From Xiphydria camelus (Eukaryota > Arthropoda > Insecta > Hymenoptera > Xiphydriidae), in the NCBI GenBank assembly GCA_963678675.1, contig OY783194.1, positions 36,186,278 through 36,250,277 on the forward strand: a DNA stretch of 64,000 nucleotides, in the 5' to 3' direction. The notes beneath the pieces are model-generated. The model made no database searches. It saw nothing but the letters and a program-made list of their open reading frames with translations, and was not told the origin of the DNA. The position numbers were made by a program, and so were the translations under genes. Of this stretch, positions 38,201 to 50,200 are shown one piece after another. How positions within the stretch are numbered: position 1 is the stretch's first letter; the number at the start of each line of letters is the position of its first letter.

Positions 38201-41200
38201 GACAATGCGGGGAGCGTTCGTGGCGCGCCCGGGAGAGATCGACGATATTTCTCCGGCGTAAGAAGAGCCGCGGCGCTCGGAAATTCTACCGCGTGGAGGC
38301 CCTCCGAGGTTTTTCGTGCCGCTCCGCGCATAGCAGTCGGGGAACGAGACGAAGGCGCAATAACGGTATTCCAGCCCGACGGAAAGTATAACAACGAGAG
38401 CCGTCGCCGCGTTGTACGGCTCCTCCGCGTAATGCTCGCCTCTTACTGGCACGCGCGCAGTACGAGCCCCTCGCTCGCTGGATAATACATTCTCAAACTG
38501 GAACGACCACTCCGATCGCGCTCGCGTTTAGTTGCGGGGTCGGGTTGGCGTCGCGGATCGAAGGCGGTCCGGTTCGAAAGGCGAAAAGGGACGGGGAGAC
38601 GCGTGTGAGTGCGCCGCGTGGACATGATGGGAGTATTACGGTGGAGGCACGACCTCAGATCGGAGGCGAGCCAGCAGCAACAGCAGCAACAACAACAACA
38701 GAGGCCGAACTCGGAGCAGTCGGCGCACATGCTGCCGAAACTCATCTCGCAGGTGAGAGGGAATGACGGATGGACGATGGGTGCGCGCGCGCGTGCATAC
38801 GTATGCAAGGTCGTAGCGAGGATGGGACACTTGAGACAATATTCTGTAATAAGTTGAGTAAACGCGCTTGGCCGCGCGAGGTAACCGGTGGCGTGTATTT
38901 ATAGCCGATAGCGTGTCGCCGAGAGCCAGGCTACGCTCGTAGTTTCGCTGTTAACCTTTATCACTGCTCATGCTTCGTATTCGATGGTCTCCTGTAATAC
39001 TTTTAAATCCGTAAAGTCGCAGGTCAACGACTTTCGAATACGAGCGAGAACCGTATCTATACAATTCGGCTCCCAGGGGTCGAAAATTCCACGAAAATTT
39101 CCGGAGTTTACGATCGGCTTCCCACGCCGTTCGCCTTCGCTTACAATCGCGATGCAGCGGGGAGGAGTATGATGCCCTCCTGTTCGTACGAAACCGAACG
39201 GCGGCTGCTCGATCCTTCCGTGACTACTCACGAGCGGGGGGCCGTCCCTGATCAACCGAGGGCTGCAAGGTTTCGGGGCGGTTGGTCGACGATCGAACGG
39301 TTCTTCCAAATATGTGTGCAGTTTCGTCCCGGGAAACCGGACTGCACCTACACTGAGATAAATAATTGCTAGTGTCAATAAAATATACCTTGAAAACATA
39401 TTAATTGAATATTTTTACCTTGCAATCACATATTATTCCACATGATTGCAAGGAAGAAATGTTCAATTAATATGAACAAAAATCAAATTGATGTAAATTG
39501 ATAATTACTTGTGAACCCCGCAAGTAATTTTCAGTAGATCCAACTAATTCTTCTTCTCCGTGTATCATCTTTTTGATCGAAGGAAACCTTTTTTGGCATC
39601 AGCAATTATTTCTCTCGGTGTACGGAAATTCCTCCGCGAGGGGGACGTCGTCGTATAATTGGTCGCTCCATTTCGAACGTACATGTATAGCGTCTGATCG
39701 ATCGGGCCCTTTCGTGCCTGCTCATTTAATCACACCCGACGCTGATGTATTCGCCGATAGGGATCTCCCAATTTCTTTTAACAAAAATACACCCGAGCAG
39801 CGAGAGATCGCGAGATTTTCGCCTCGACCCCGATTAGCGCCGCCGTAGTTACGCAACGAGAGGTCGACTCGGTACAATCGCCCGGCCGATTGCCATGTAC
39901 GTCCCGCTCTCTACACGCAACATTTTCCAGCGCCGTAAAACGTTCGGAAAATCTCCGTTGTCGCCGGCCGTCCCGACGCGAACGGAACGCTACGGCTACG
40001 CGCGCGATCCCAACCGTTATCTCCAACGATCTTGATTTCAGAGGCGCACCGTTACGAGACACGCTCTCCTCCCCCGGTGTGATTTTCCGCGCGGGAGGCT
40101 CGCCTCTGGCGCTACCAGAAGAGTCGTCTTCTCGCGCGACCGACAAAGTTACGCCCTAGAAACTAAATCCCAGCGAAAACGCAATATACATCACCCTCTC
40201 TCTCCCCGCGGAGAGATTCCAAGCGACACCCGGTCGCGCTCTCTCTCTATAGGCAGTCTTTTCCTCTCCATAATTCAAAGTAATTAATTCCCCGCTGATT
40301 CATTCGACCGCCCGGTTCGTCATCGCCGTTCTAGCCGTCGCGTCGCCGCGCGAGAAGATCGATCGGCTCCCCCGTATTTTCGTTCTCGATCTCCCGACGC
40401 TCGTCGTCGTCGTCCACCTTCCACCAAACGCGTCGAGTACCCCCCGAAAATATACACGCATCTTTCGCAGCTACTCGCCCGCGGCGAGTGTGCGTACCCG
40501 ATGACGAGAGGGACGTTAAACTTGACTGCGAGGAGTTTACGACTTTCGCCGCATACGCGCGCGCGCGCGCGAGAAACCGGCGAGTCGCAACGGCGTCGCA
40601 CTCTCCGAGCTCGGGTTGCCGTGCGCGCGGGAGACAGCGGACGTACGTACGACCGCGCGCGTGCATGCATGCATACGGATGCAGACCTCGCACACACGAG
40701 CGTCGGCGCTCGGGGGAGGTTCGCCTTTCCCTCTGAGCAATGGGAGACGCTTCCCCCTTCCCCCTGGAGTGCGAGCGACGCCAGGGAAACCGTCTGGTGC
40801 CAGGTGGAGGGATCCGGTGGCACCTGGCCACCGGGATTTCCGGCGCTCGGGCCGAGGCCGCCGCACCGCACGGTGTGCACGGTCTGGACGTCGCGCGGAA
40901 AACTATGTGAAATGTGTTTCTGCGACGGGGAGAAAGAGTATGGTATATGGATAATTTTAATTGCTCGGCCTGAATCGCCGAGGTGAGATTAGATAGGTCG
41001 GGTACCGGTGATTTGACGCCATACTTACTATCGGACGAGCCTTACTGCCGCGCCCGCGGGGAGTGTTTTCGATGAGTCGCGTGGGTGGTAAACGCGATAT
41101 TTGCCGGAATAACGATCGAGCCTCCTGTGACCCCCGTCACGCCTCTTTCTTTTTTAATTATTCTTCGACGAGAGAAGATATCGGGGAAGATAGCTGATGC

Positions 41201-44200
41201 GGGGTAGTTAACATTTTTTTCACAAATGTCTACCTATAGACTCTATCAAACCCAGATCGTCATGACGTTCATACGAATTATAATAATTGATTTTTCTAAA
41301 GTTTACGTTTGTGTTGCCGTGTGAATTTGAAAGAAAATAATAATTCTGAAATATTATAAATTGTTAAATTTACATTACAATGTGATTCAAATTAATTGCT
41401 CTATTTATTGTTTCAACTTATTTACGAAAAAATGCGCTCATGTTGAATAAATGGTTAGTATATCATTTGTATTATTTTGGAATCATTTAATGTCACAAAT
41501 ATATATGCTAGCTTAATGACGACTGATAAAATATGTATATAACCTTGATGCATTTGGTCAACTGAAGTCTGCACAATTTACGTGCATTTGTCTATCTGGG
41601 TCTCGCAGTTTTCAGATCGTGAAACTCTACCGGAGCGATCCCCGCGCCCAAGCGCAGCATCCCGTGTCGCCTCGCTGAAACCCTCGTCCCGTCTTTTCCT
41701 CCTCTGCATCCTACATCCCCACGACGATGCGCTAGCGCGTTTAGTGACCCAAGAGTAGGTCGTCGTCGCACTCATAGTACTTATCGGCCGGTCCAAACTC
41801 CTCCTCCCCCTCCCCGTTACGAGAGGGTCGTCGCGTTTCATTCTCGACACACCTTCGCGCTTCCAATGTAGGTACTGTACAACATGGGTGCGTCCAACAA
41901 TGCGCGTCCTGAATTATTCATTCCCACAGTCGCGCGCGCGCACGAGGCTCTACGGCCGACGACGACGACGACGACGTGCATTTATAGAGGACAGGAATTT
42001 CGTGTCTATACGGTAGCGGCAATCCGCGCGGCGGAGAGGTGATTGTTTCGATGCGAACTCGGCGTAGCGGAGGCGTCGTGTCACCTCTCGGGTGACGACG
42101 GCGGCGGAGGAGAAAGAATGGCGAGGTGGCGTGGCACGGGGGGGGGGGGGGGGCGACGCGAGGGAGGGAAAGGAAGCGGAGATGAAAAAGGGTGTACGCG
42201 ATCCGCGCGGAGCGACGAGGCGACCCGAGTCTTTTTTTTTCCACCCGTCTTACATCATCGCTCTCGCGGCTCTGACGCTCCTGCATTTATTTCTCTCTCC
42301 AGGTACGACGTATCGGAGTGCGTATAAAAGCACGTCGACTTCGGATATGTACGGGCGGATGTACAAATATATGTATGGTCGCTACTTCTACAGAGACGCG
42401 GTCGGCTGTTTGCATAGGCCAGGTATACATATACGCATATCGGGGCGTATACGGCGAGAGAAAATAGCTGGCGTTTGTATCGCGACGATTGAGAGTGTCG
42501 TCGCCGCGCGGGAGAGGACTTGGCGATTTTCATCGCGAAGAGGAATCGATGGATCTAATTATCCATCGATTCAAAGGATTTTTTTATGCTTTCGCTGTGC
42601 TCGTTTCCCGAGTAAATTACGAGGCGGTAGCCAAACCTCGCTCGCTCTCTTGGGTTTGAACGATATTAATTTGATCCCGCGAGTCGACGCCTATATACCT
42701 ACGCGCACCATGTCGCGTGTAACTTTCCTTTTGAAAGGGGCTTCCGATGACGGCGCGCCTTTTGCTGCCCTCGAAGGGCCATCGAGCAGATGTTTCTATA
42801 CGTAGCCGGCGTTTTCACACTGCTCTCGAAGAGGCGGCACGAGTAATTAAATCGCATCGTCTGCAAAGTATCGCTCTCGTTATATGTATGTATTGCGTGT
42901 CTTTTCATCGCCACTCTACCTTTTTACGTGTATTATTAACCCATTCCCTCCCAAAAAAAATATCCATTTTTGTTTGGTTTCTATGGTTTAAACGTATTCT
43001 ACTATGTGCAAGAGCGCTCCCTAAAAATTACAGTAGTCCCTTGATTTTCGGGAATTTGATTTGAGGGACTGTAATGAAGCGTGACGGTCGAAAGGCACGT
43101 CCGGATCTTCCAAGGTAGACCGTCGAGTCCCGTAATTCACACTGTCTTTTCCATAGCAGTGCCGTAGGTATCCAGCAGACGAAGGAAAATTTTAGTCAGC
43201 TTTCGTTGAAACTTTGAAGGCATGACTGACCCACAAATGGCCCATTTAATTGTCTGACTTACAAATTAAAGAAAGATATCGCGAAGAAGAAAAGTGGTGT
43301 TTCGAATAAAATCTTGAATAATAGGTAGTTATTTTCGATACGGGTGCGTGAAGCGCATGTTTTTAACGAGTGTGAAGTTTGCCGCACGAGCGAAGCGAGT
43401 CCACTATGAGAGAACAGTTTATTTGTAGTTAATAAATGTATACTTGATTATGGCGGAAGAAATATTTCGTTGGGCCGAGTAAATATATGTTAATAATTAT
43501 GTGAGAACGTCTTTTTCATCCAAACAGAAATAGAGTAATTAACTAACGAATATTTGCTTGGCCCAAAGAAATATTTCTTTCGTCAAAATCAAGTATGTAT
43601 TCGTATATCAGCTGTAAATAAACTCTTTTCTCAGTGTAGGCGATCGAGGGAAAACAGCTGCATTTGCACGGATCGAAATTTATGTACCAGATCCCAGCGA
43701 TTCTCCCCTTTACACCCTTTAACGCTTCGCGACACGGTTTCGCCTAACGTGGGCTGGCAAATAACCGTGTGCGCGCTGATCCCCGCGCGTAAAAGCACAA
43801 ATGGCGGCGGCGTATAGAGTCTAGATTCGATTGAAAATTATTCCGCAGTTGTCAGCCCCGTTTTGTGCCGCGTGTGCACTCTGCCGTTCCGCGTTGGCGC
43901 GCGAGTTTTGTGTTAAACACCTGCGGCCGCATTAAATATGTATGCACGCTGCGGCAGAAAATATCCGCAGTGGGAGGATTCGAAATTGTCGGGACGCTCT
44001 GCAGTTGCTGATCATTTTTTTCGTTGCAATCACACCGCTATACTTTTCGCATTTTCTCATTCGCAGAAAAGAGAAAAGAAATGCGCCGGTCTCGTGAATT
44101 CCGATTACGCGATTCCCGCGACCGCGAGGGTTACTCGCGCGGCTGAGGTCAGTGCCGCATATTGCGAACGTCGCAGTTGCCGTCACCGTCGCCGTTGCGG

Positions 44201-47200
44201 TTGATAACACGGTCCCGGCAAACCACGATTGCGGTATTAGGGTACGATTAGGTGGAATGGAAAGCCGACTTGGCCCCACCGATAGTCGTATGCTAAACAG
44301 CGTGTGCCATAGGGGCCTTCGATATGTTTCGTTCCACTCCAGCTGCCTCCCATTATTCCATCCTCTCACATTCGTCATCGCGTAACATCGTCGCGAATGC
44401 GCAGGCCGTCGTCAGGGGTGCGAAATACCCGCGGCAGCGTCTATTAAAAGAAGATTGCCGCTCGCGTTGCAATTTAAAATCCTCCGCTCCGCCTTTCGAC
44501 GGGTCCACGACACTTATATAACCCAGACCAGCACTTGTGGAGGTTTACGCGTGCTCGAGCACGTGGGCGGATGGGTGCCATCACAATTTTGCTCCCACGT
44601 CGTTAGCCCCGCGTGTGTGTACTCCGAGATAATGCCTGCAGGAACACCCCCCGTTTTTCGAGGGGTGAATAGGGGAGGGAGAGGTTGAAAGAATTCTTTC
44701 GCGATCGTTTGCCCCTCTCGTTTGCTTTGCGTTGTATTGATACGCGGCACTCGGCTTCTCTTTCTTCTTCATTTCTCTCGCGACTCCGCGCTCGGGTCTT
44801 TCTACCCCCGGTCGACACGCTCGCGTACGCGATGCACCCTGGTGCGAAGGGAGGGAAAGCGTTAGAAGAAAAGGAAGGAAGAGAGGAAGACTGCGATAAC
44901 TGGGTGAGAGAGAGATCTCTGCATTCGTGTCCCGAGATTTATCTCTGAGAAAAACCGAGGGAAAGGCGCGGGAGTCTCACCCCTCCCCCGGAAGTTTACT
45001 ATATTACGCGGCCGGGCGACTCAGCGATTATACGCTCGCGCTTATACGGCAAATTGTTCCCGAATGCGGTGTCTCAAGGATCGTTCATAACGGCCGATTC
45101 GGCTGTGCATTCCCCCCACCCTTGACGGGATACCTCGACGCGAGTTCTTTGAACTCCGCGGAATCGGCATCGCGCGATGTCAACCCACGACCGATCCCGT
45201 CCTATATTTGAATTTCCTCGGAAGCGCTCCACCGTTGCCGCTGTCGCTGCAGCAGGCCTCGGGGAGTCGGAGAAAAAAAAATTGTAGAGATGAGAGGAAA
45301 TGGATGGCGGGACGGACGGCGGCGAGGGGGAGGAATAAAATCGAAAGAAAAGGAGAGAGAGGAAGGAACGAGGAAGAAGAGCGACGACTGCGGGGCCGTT
45401 GCGCTCCGGATTGTGAAATCCGTCGCGCGGCGGCGTTCGACTTTGTGGAGACGAAAGGCAGACTCTCTTCCGGAAGTGTCTTATATGTAACCCGGTCTCC
45501 GCCTGTCAGCGGTTACGCGCGCTCGCTTCCACCGCGAGATACGTGTTATTATCTCGCGCGTGCGTGAATTGCGACGGCGAGAGACCGCGTCATCCGGCGC
45601 CTCGCGGGGTTCCGTCCAATTTGAAATTCCCCTGGAAAATCTCGCGGCGAGCGAAAGAACGCGGGGAAACGCGATTGCGTGCTCGCGAGGAGGGCCCGGG
45701 AACGGGGGAGGGTGAATAGAAAAAGAAAACGGCCGAGTAAGCCGTAATTTAAAGAACCGCGTTCGAGCAATATCGCGAAATCCGTCTCGGTGAAGCTCCT
45801 CTCGACTCGGTCGAGAAATGCGGGGCGAAAAAGTCGAGAGTACCCCTCCCTCGTCTCCCCGCTCCTTCCACTCAATGCCGAACCCCTCGCCGGAGGTTCA
45901 GCGGAGCAGCAGTGGCAGCGACTCGACGATTATACACTCGCGTCTCTACGGCAAACTGTTATTCGATGCAACCCCTTCCGCGGATAACCCCCTCCCGCCG
46001 CCGACTCGTCAGCCTCGGCGAGACGCGTCGGCAGGGGGCAATTCTCCCGGCCCATTCGCGCACCACCCCCTCGAACCCGCGGGAGTGAAGAGAGTGAGAC
46101 GCAGGGGCGGAACGGTAATAATTTAACGCGGCCATTTCGGTCCTCTCGCGAGATACGTTCCTCCTTCCCCGCGTATTCGGGGATTTCGGGAAGAAAATGC
46201 CGCAATCGTTCGTCCGCGGTGAAATTTATAGCCGCCCTTCACCCCCTCCCGCTTGCGGGATCGAATCGAATTTTGATCCTTATCCGGAGCGCCTCGCATT
46301 TTTTCCTCGCGACGAATCGAGCTCGTTCGGACGTCCGTCGACGCGGCGATATCGCTTCGTCGGCGTCTCCGCTTCGACGCTCGGAACCGGGAGTGCCGTC
46401 GAAATTGGCCAATTTCAGTGCGCGCGCGATAGCGTGGAGAAACCCCCTCGAACTGCGGCAATTCTGCGTCTTCTACCTACGCGCGTATGCGTTGTACGTG
46501 TGCAGGAATACAGCGAGGTCTCGAGCGTTTCCTACGCCTACCCGCCGATGAGTCACTAGGTACAGCTCTTCGTACTGCGCGGGGAGATTTTCTCGTAAAG
46601 GTCGATCTTTCCCGTTCGACGCGCGCTCGCGGAGCCACGCGATAAGGCGTTCCTCTCCGCTGCATATTGCCGATCTGTCGCCCCTCTTATCGCTCCTCCG
46701 AACTTTTGTCTCGTCTCGAGAGCGAGACATTTTTCTCGCTTATCACGGGACCGCGTCTATCGCCCGCGGGCTTTTTAACTGCACTCTCCGTTCCACCGAA
46801 GAGAGACTTCGCTTTCTTTCGTATGTACACTTGCAAGCACACACGCACGCGAGCGCGTTCGCACGGTGAGAGGGTACAGAGAGCGGTGGAATCAATCGTC
46901 GCTTATGTTTACGGACTGGATTTATGTGACCGCTCGTGTATACAGTCGGAACGTGTATGATGTCACCCCTCGATTCGTCTCGACTCGAAGACCAAGGTAA
47001 ATCATAGGATGATCGAGTGCTCCTCGGTTTCTAATTTATTCAAGGAATGAGTGCTCGGCTAACGTAGACATTTCGAATTGAAGAATTTCGTCGTCGAGTC
47101 GATATTACGATTCGGCATCGCCGTGTAGGAATATTTATATACACTTTTTTTTTTCTTTTGTATGGAAAAGGGGAAATGAAGAAAAGGTGGTGGATGAAAC

Positions 47201-50200
47201 CGCGACAACCATAATTTGTCGTTCCCACGATAAACTATTACCCTTCGACGTAACTGTACACGTAAAATCGAGGTCGTACGAACAATTTACCGCCGAGTGT
47301 TCTCGGTTTAATTATACACGGGAGTTTTCGACCGGACGGTTTTTCCTGCGCCGCGTACGAACCACCTCTTTTACGTCGTTAACATATTCCCGCCGCAGAC
47401 CGCGCGCTCCCCCAAAAAAACCCGGGCGTGTACGAAACCCGCGCGGCGCCGGCGCGTATTTAGCATACATTTAAAACGGTTACTCGATAATACACGGCTG
47501 CCGCAGGTGGTCACTTTTTACGGCACATTCGCCGGGTTTCCTCGTTAGGAGTCGAAGCGGGGTGCCCGCGATAGCTGAAAATCGATCGCTCCTCCGCGGA
47601 CCGGGTGTCGTATCGCCGAGGCGCGAGAGGGAGGAGGGAGAGAGAGAGCGCAATGTTACCACGCGCGAGAGAACTCCCGTAAGCCTTTAACCTCCGTAGG
47701 AGCTCCCTAGAAATGCCAACCGGGGAAATCATCGACTCGACCCGTCGATATCTGCAGCGCGGAGCAACGATCGCGTGGAATCGGCATTTTGCGCATCGTC
47801 CCGGCTTTGTGCGCGCTTCGTAGAACCCGATATAACTCCGTTCTCTCTCGCTGCAGGTAAACTCGTATATAGGCGCGCATTATAGCGGAGAGGGTTTCCC
47901 CTCCACTCTGCGGGGCAGGTACGCGGCAACCCCGGGCGCGCGTTTGCTCGGGGATTATTCCGGCCGCCGTTCTCCATACGCGCGTTTTAAAAGGCCGGGC
48001 CGGGTGCATTTTCGCGAGCACCGGCGTAAAAGTAAAACTTGAGCGCGGATGGGTATAATTAGCGGACCGCGAGGAAGTACCCGGAAAAGTTTTTTGCTTG
48101 ATATCAACGAAAAAATGAGACGTACGACCTGAGGGAATTATTAGCGGTAGATCGTGTCTATATTGGGAGCGATAATTTAATAGTTATTTTTTTTTCACCA
48201 TCCCTCGAGAGCCTCGTGGCTCCTGCCTATGGAAATTCACGCGACCTGGCCTTTGTACCGCGTGCAGATGCCTATGTACTCCGCGCGCAAAATGACAGGG
48301 GAGAGCCAAGCCGCGGCGGCAAAGCTGGAATGAAGGATCACCGGGGCCAGCGGACGGTATAATACCCACGGATAAAGTGGGATCGCGAAGGACGCGGGCG
48401 AATCCTTTTTAACTCCTCCGCGCCGGGAGCGGGGTCGACCGATCGATTTTTCCGGTCTCCGCCAGGTGCCAGGTTCCTCCTTCTACTGCGACTCTTTCAC
48501 TTCGAGACTCCGGGGTGAAGTAGCTTCGAGGAAAAAAAAAATACAGTTCGACTGAATTGGCTTTCCTTTTCCGGTATAGATACACGCGGCCGTCGTAGAC
48601 GACCGTGATTCACCGAATAGATAACAGTGTACGAAGAGGTCGTTCCTTTCGACGATACGCCTTACCCCGCAGTTTTTCCCGAGAACTGCCGTCACCGTTG
48701 CTTCGAACAATTTTCTCGCGCTCGTTACGCGCGAACTACAGAATCGGGTCTCGTGCCCGGACGTAACTCAAGAACGCGCGCGATACGAGACGTGGCGAAT
48801 AAAGAAACGCTTTGACGCCGAGAATCCGTCGTTCCGAGCGTGTACGTTATAATTACGAGCGCGCGAGTGGGACGAGGATCTCATCGCGCGTCGACGGGCA
48901 GAGGACAGTAAAGTTACCTACCGTTTTATACGCGCGGCTGACTCACCGGTATTCGCACGCCGGTTTCTGTATTTTGTGCATCCTCCTTGAACCCGCGCGT
49001 GCGCCGTGCAATCATATACCACGAGGATCGCGTTAATAGACGGATGCTCGAAAGGGAAGAGAGGTGGAAAGGAAAGCAATGAGAGAGAGAGAAGGATAAA
49101 GAGACGGGAGGGGAAACTCAACACGAGGAGGAATGCCCGACGCGCATAGCGCACGCTCCGTTCGCGTGTTCGAATCGAAATAGGTATATATACCTATATA
49201 TCTACGTACTCCGAATAATCATAAAAGGATAAAAAAAACGGCAGGAGAGAAAAAAGAAGAAGCCGCATCGGGAGAGTTCCGGGCGTGCTGTTCCTCTGGC
49301 ATCTCGATTCCCTCTCTCCTCGTCGTTCCTTCCCCACTCTTCTGGCCCTAGCGCATCCTTAGCCCGATATAGCGCGCTCGCGCGCCAGTATTTGTAGGAG
49401 TCTCGCGCAAAGAGACGCTCGCCCGTCTCCACCGAGAGCCCGGCGCGTGCGGCTTCTGTACGCGCGGATCGGAATAAAAACTCGGAAACTGCCTTGCGGA
49501 CGCTCCGATCGCCGCTGCATCTGTCTCTCTGTAGGTTGTTACGAACTGCGCGCGCGTGCGGGCTGTCTATCTTTAGATGCATAGTTGGAAACGAGCGGCG
49601 CGATTCGTATACCTACGCTGAGTTCGTCTCCCTCCTTGCGTCGAGCGCTCCGCTCCGCTCGGAAAGTCGCTGCGTCGATCCGTCGGCAAGGTGCGACGGA
49701 GACGTAATACAATGTTCGTTACGATACGTAGGACAAGCGTTAATCTCGCACGCTTCGTAGACCGTCTACGCGGCACGTACCACTCCTCGCTCGCGTTGCG
49801 TATAATTGTACGCGTCGCACGCAGGTCCCTCGCGTGTACCACCTGCTGGAACATCTGCGGGCTCGACTACGCTTTCCCCCCGTTCCTGTTTTGTAGTTCG
49901 CGAGCGCGCTGCACCGCCGCCGTCGCGCTCTTTTCACGCCGCGAGACGACGAATGGCTTAAACGATGGGTAGTTTCTCTTTTATTTATAAGAGAGACTCT
50001 CCAGCGCGGTCAATGTTTATTATCAGGGTCACCCCGTTGCCGCTGCAGCGGCGTCGTCCCTCGCGGACGATTTCTTTATACGTATTCCATCTCGCCGACT
50101 CCGGTGGACCTTCGCGGAATTTAGAGCGAGCATCAAGGATTTATTTTCGCATGTCGTCACAGAATCGCAAGAGTGGCAGCGAAGGTCGCGATTGCCTCTT

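Noticed and set aside
37631..38452. 273-codon open frame on the - strand
   Set aside because: It lies in very CpG-rich DNA where stops are scarce, is Arg/Ser-rich, shows no domain, and is beside the + strand first exon at 38624. Other long frames of the same kind (4290-5168, 23580-24302, 2490-3203) were rejected for the same reason.
43029..43072. Short hairpin ACAGTAGTCCCTTGATTT resembling pogo/Tigger ends
   Set aside because: It is too short and single to call an element. A similar CAGTCAGTCTCCCTTATC at 62710 is one-sided.
45818..46126. Pro/Ser-rich frame [19 protein letters not shown]
   Set aside because: It reads like disordered coding sequence, but there is no splice donor in the right phase and no recognised domain.
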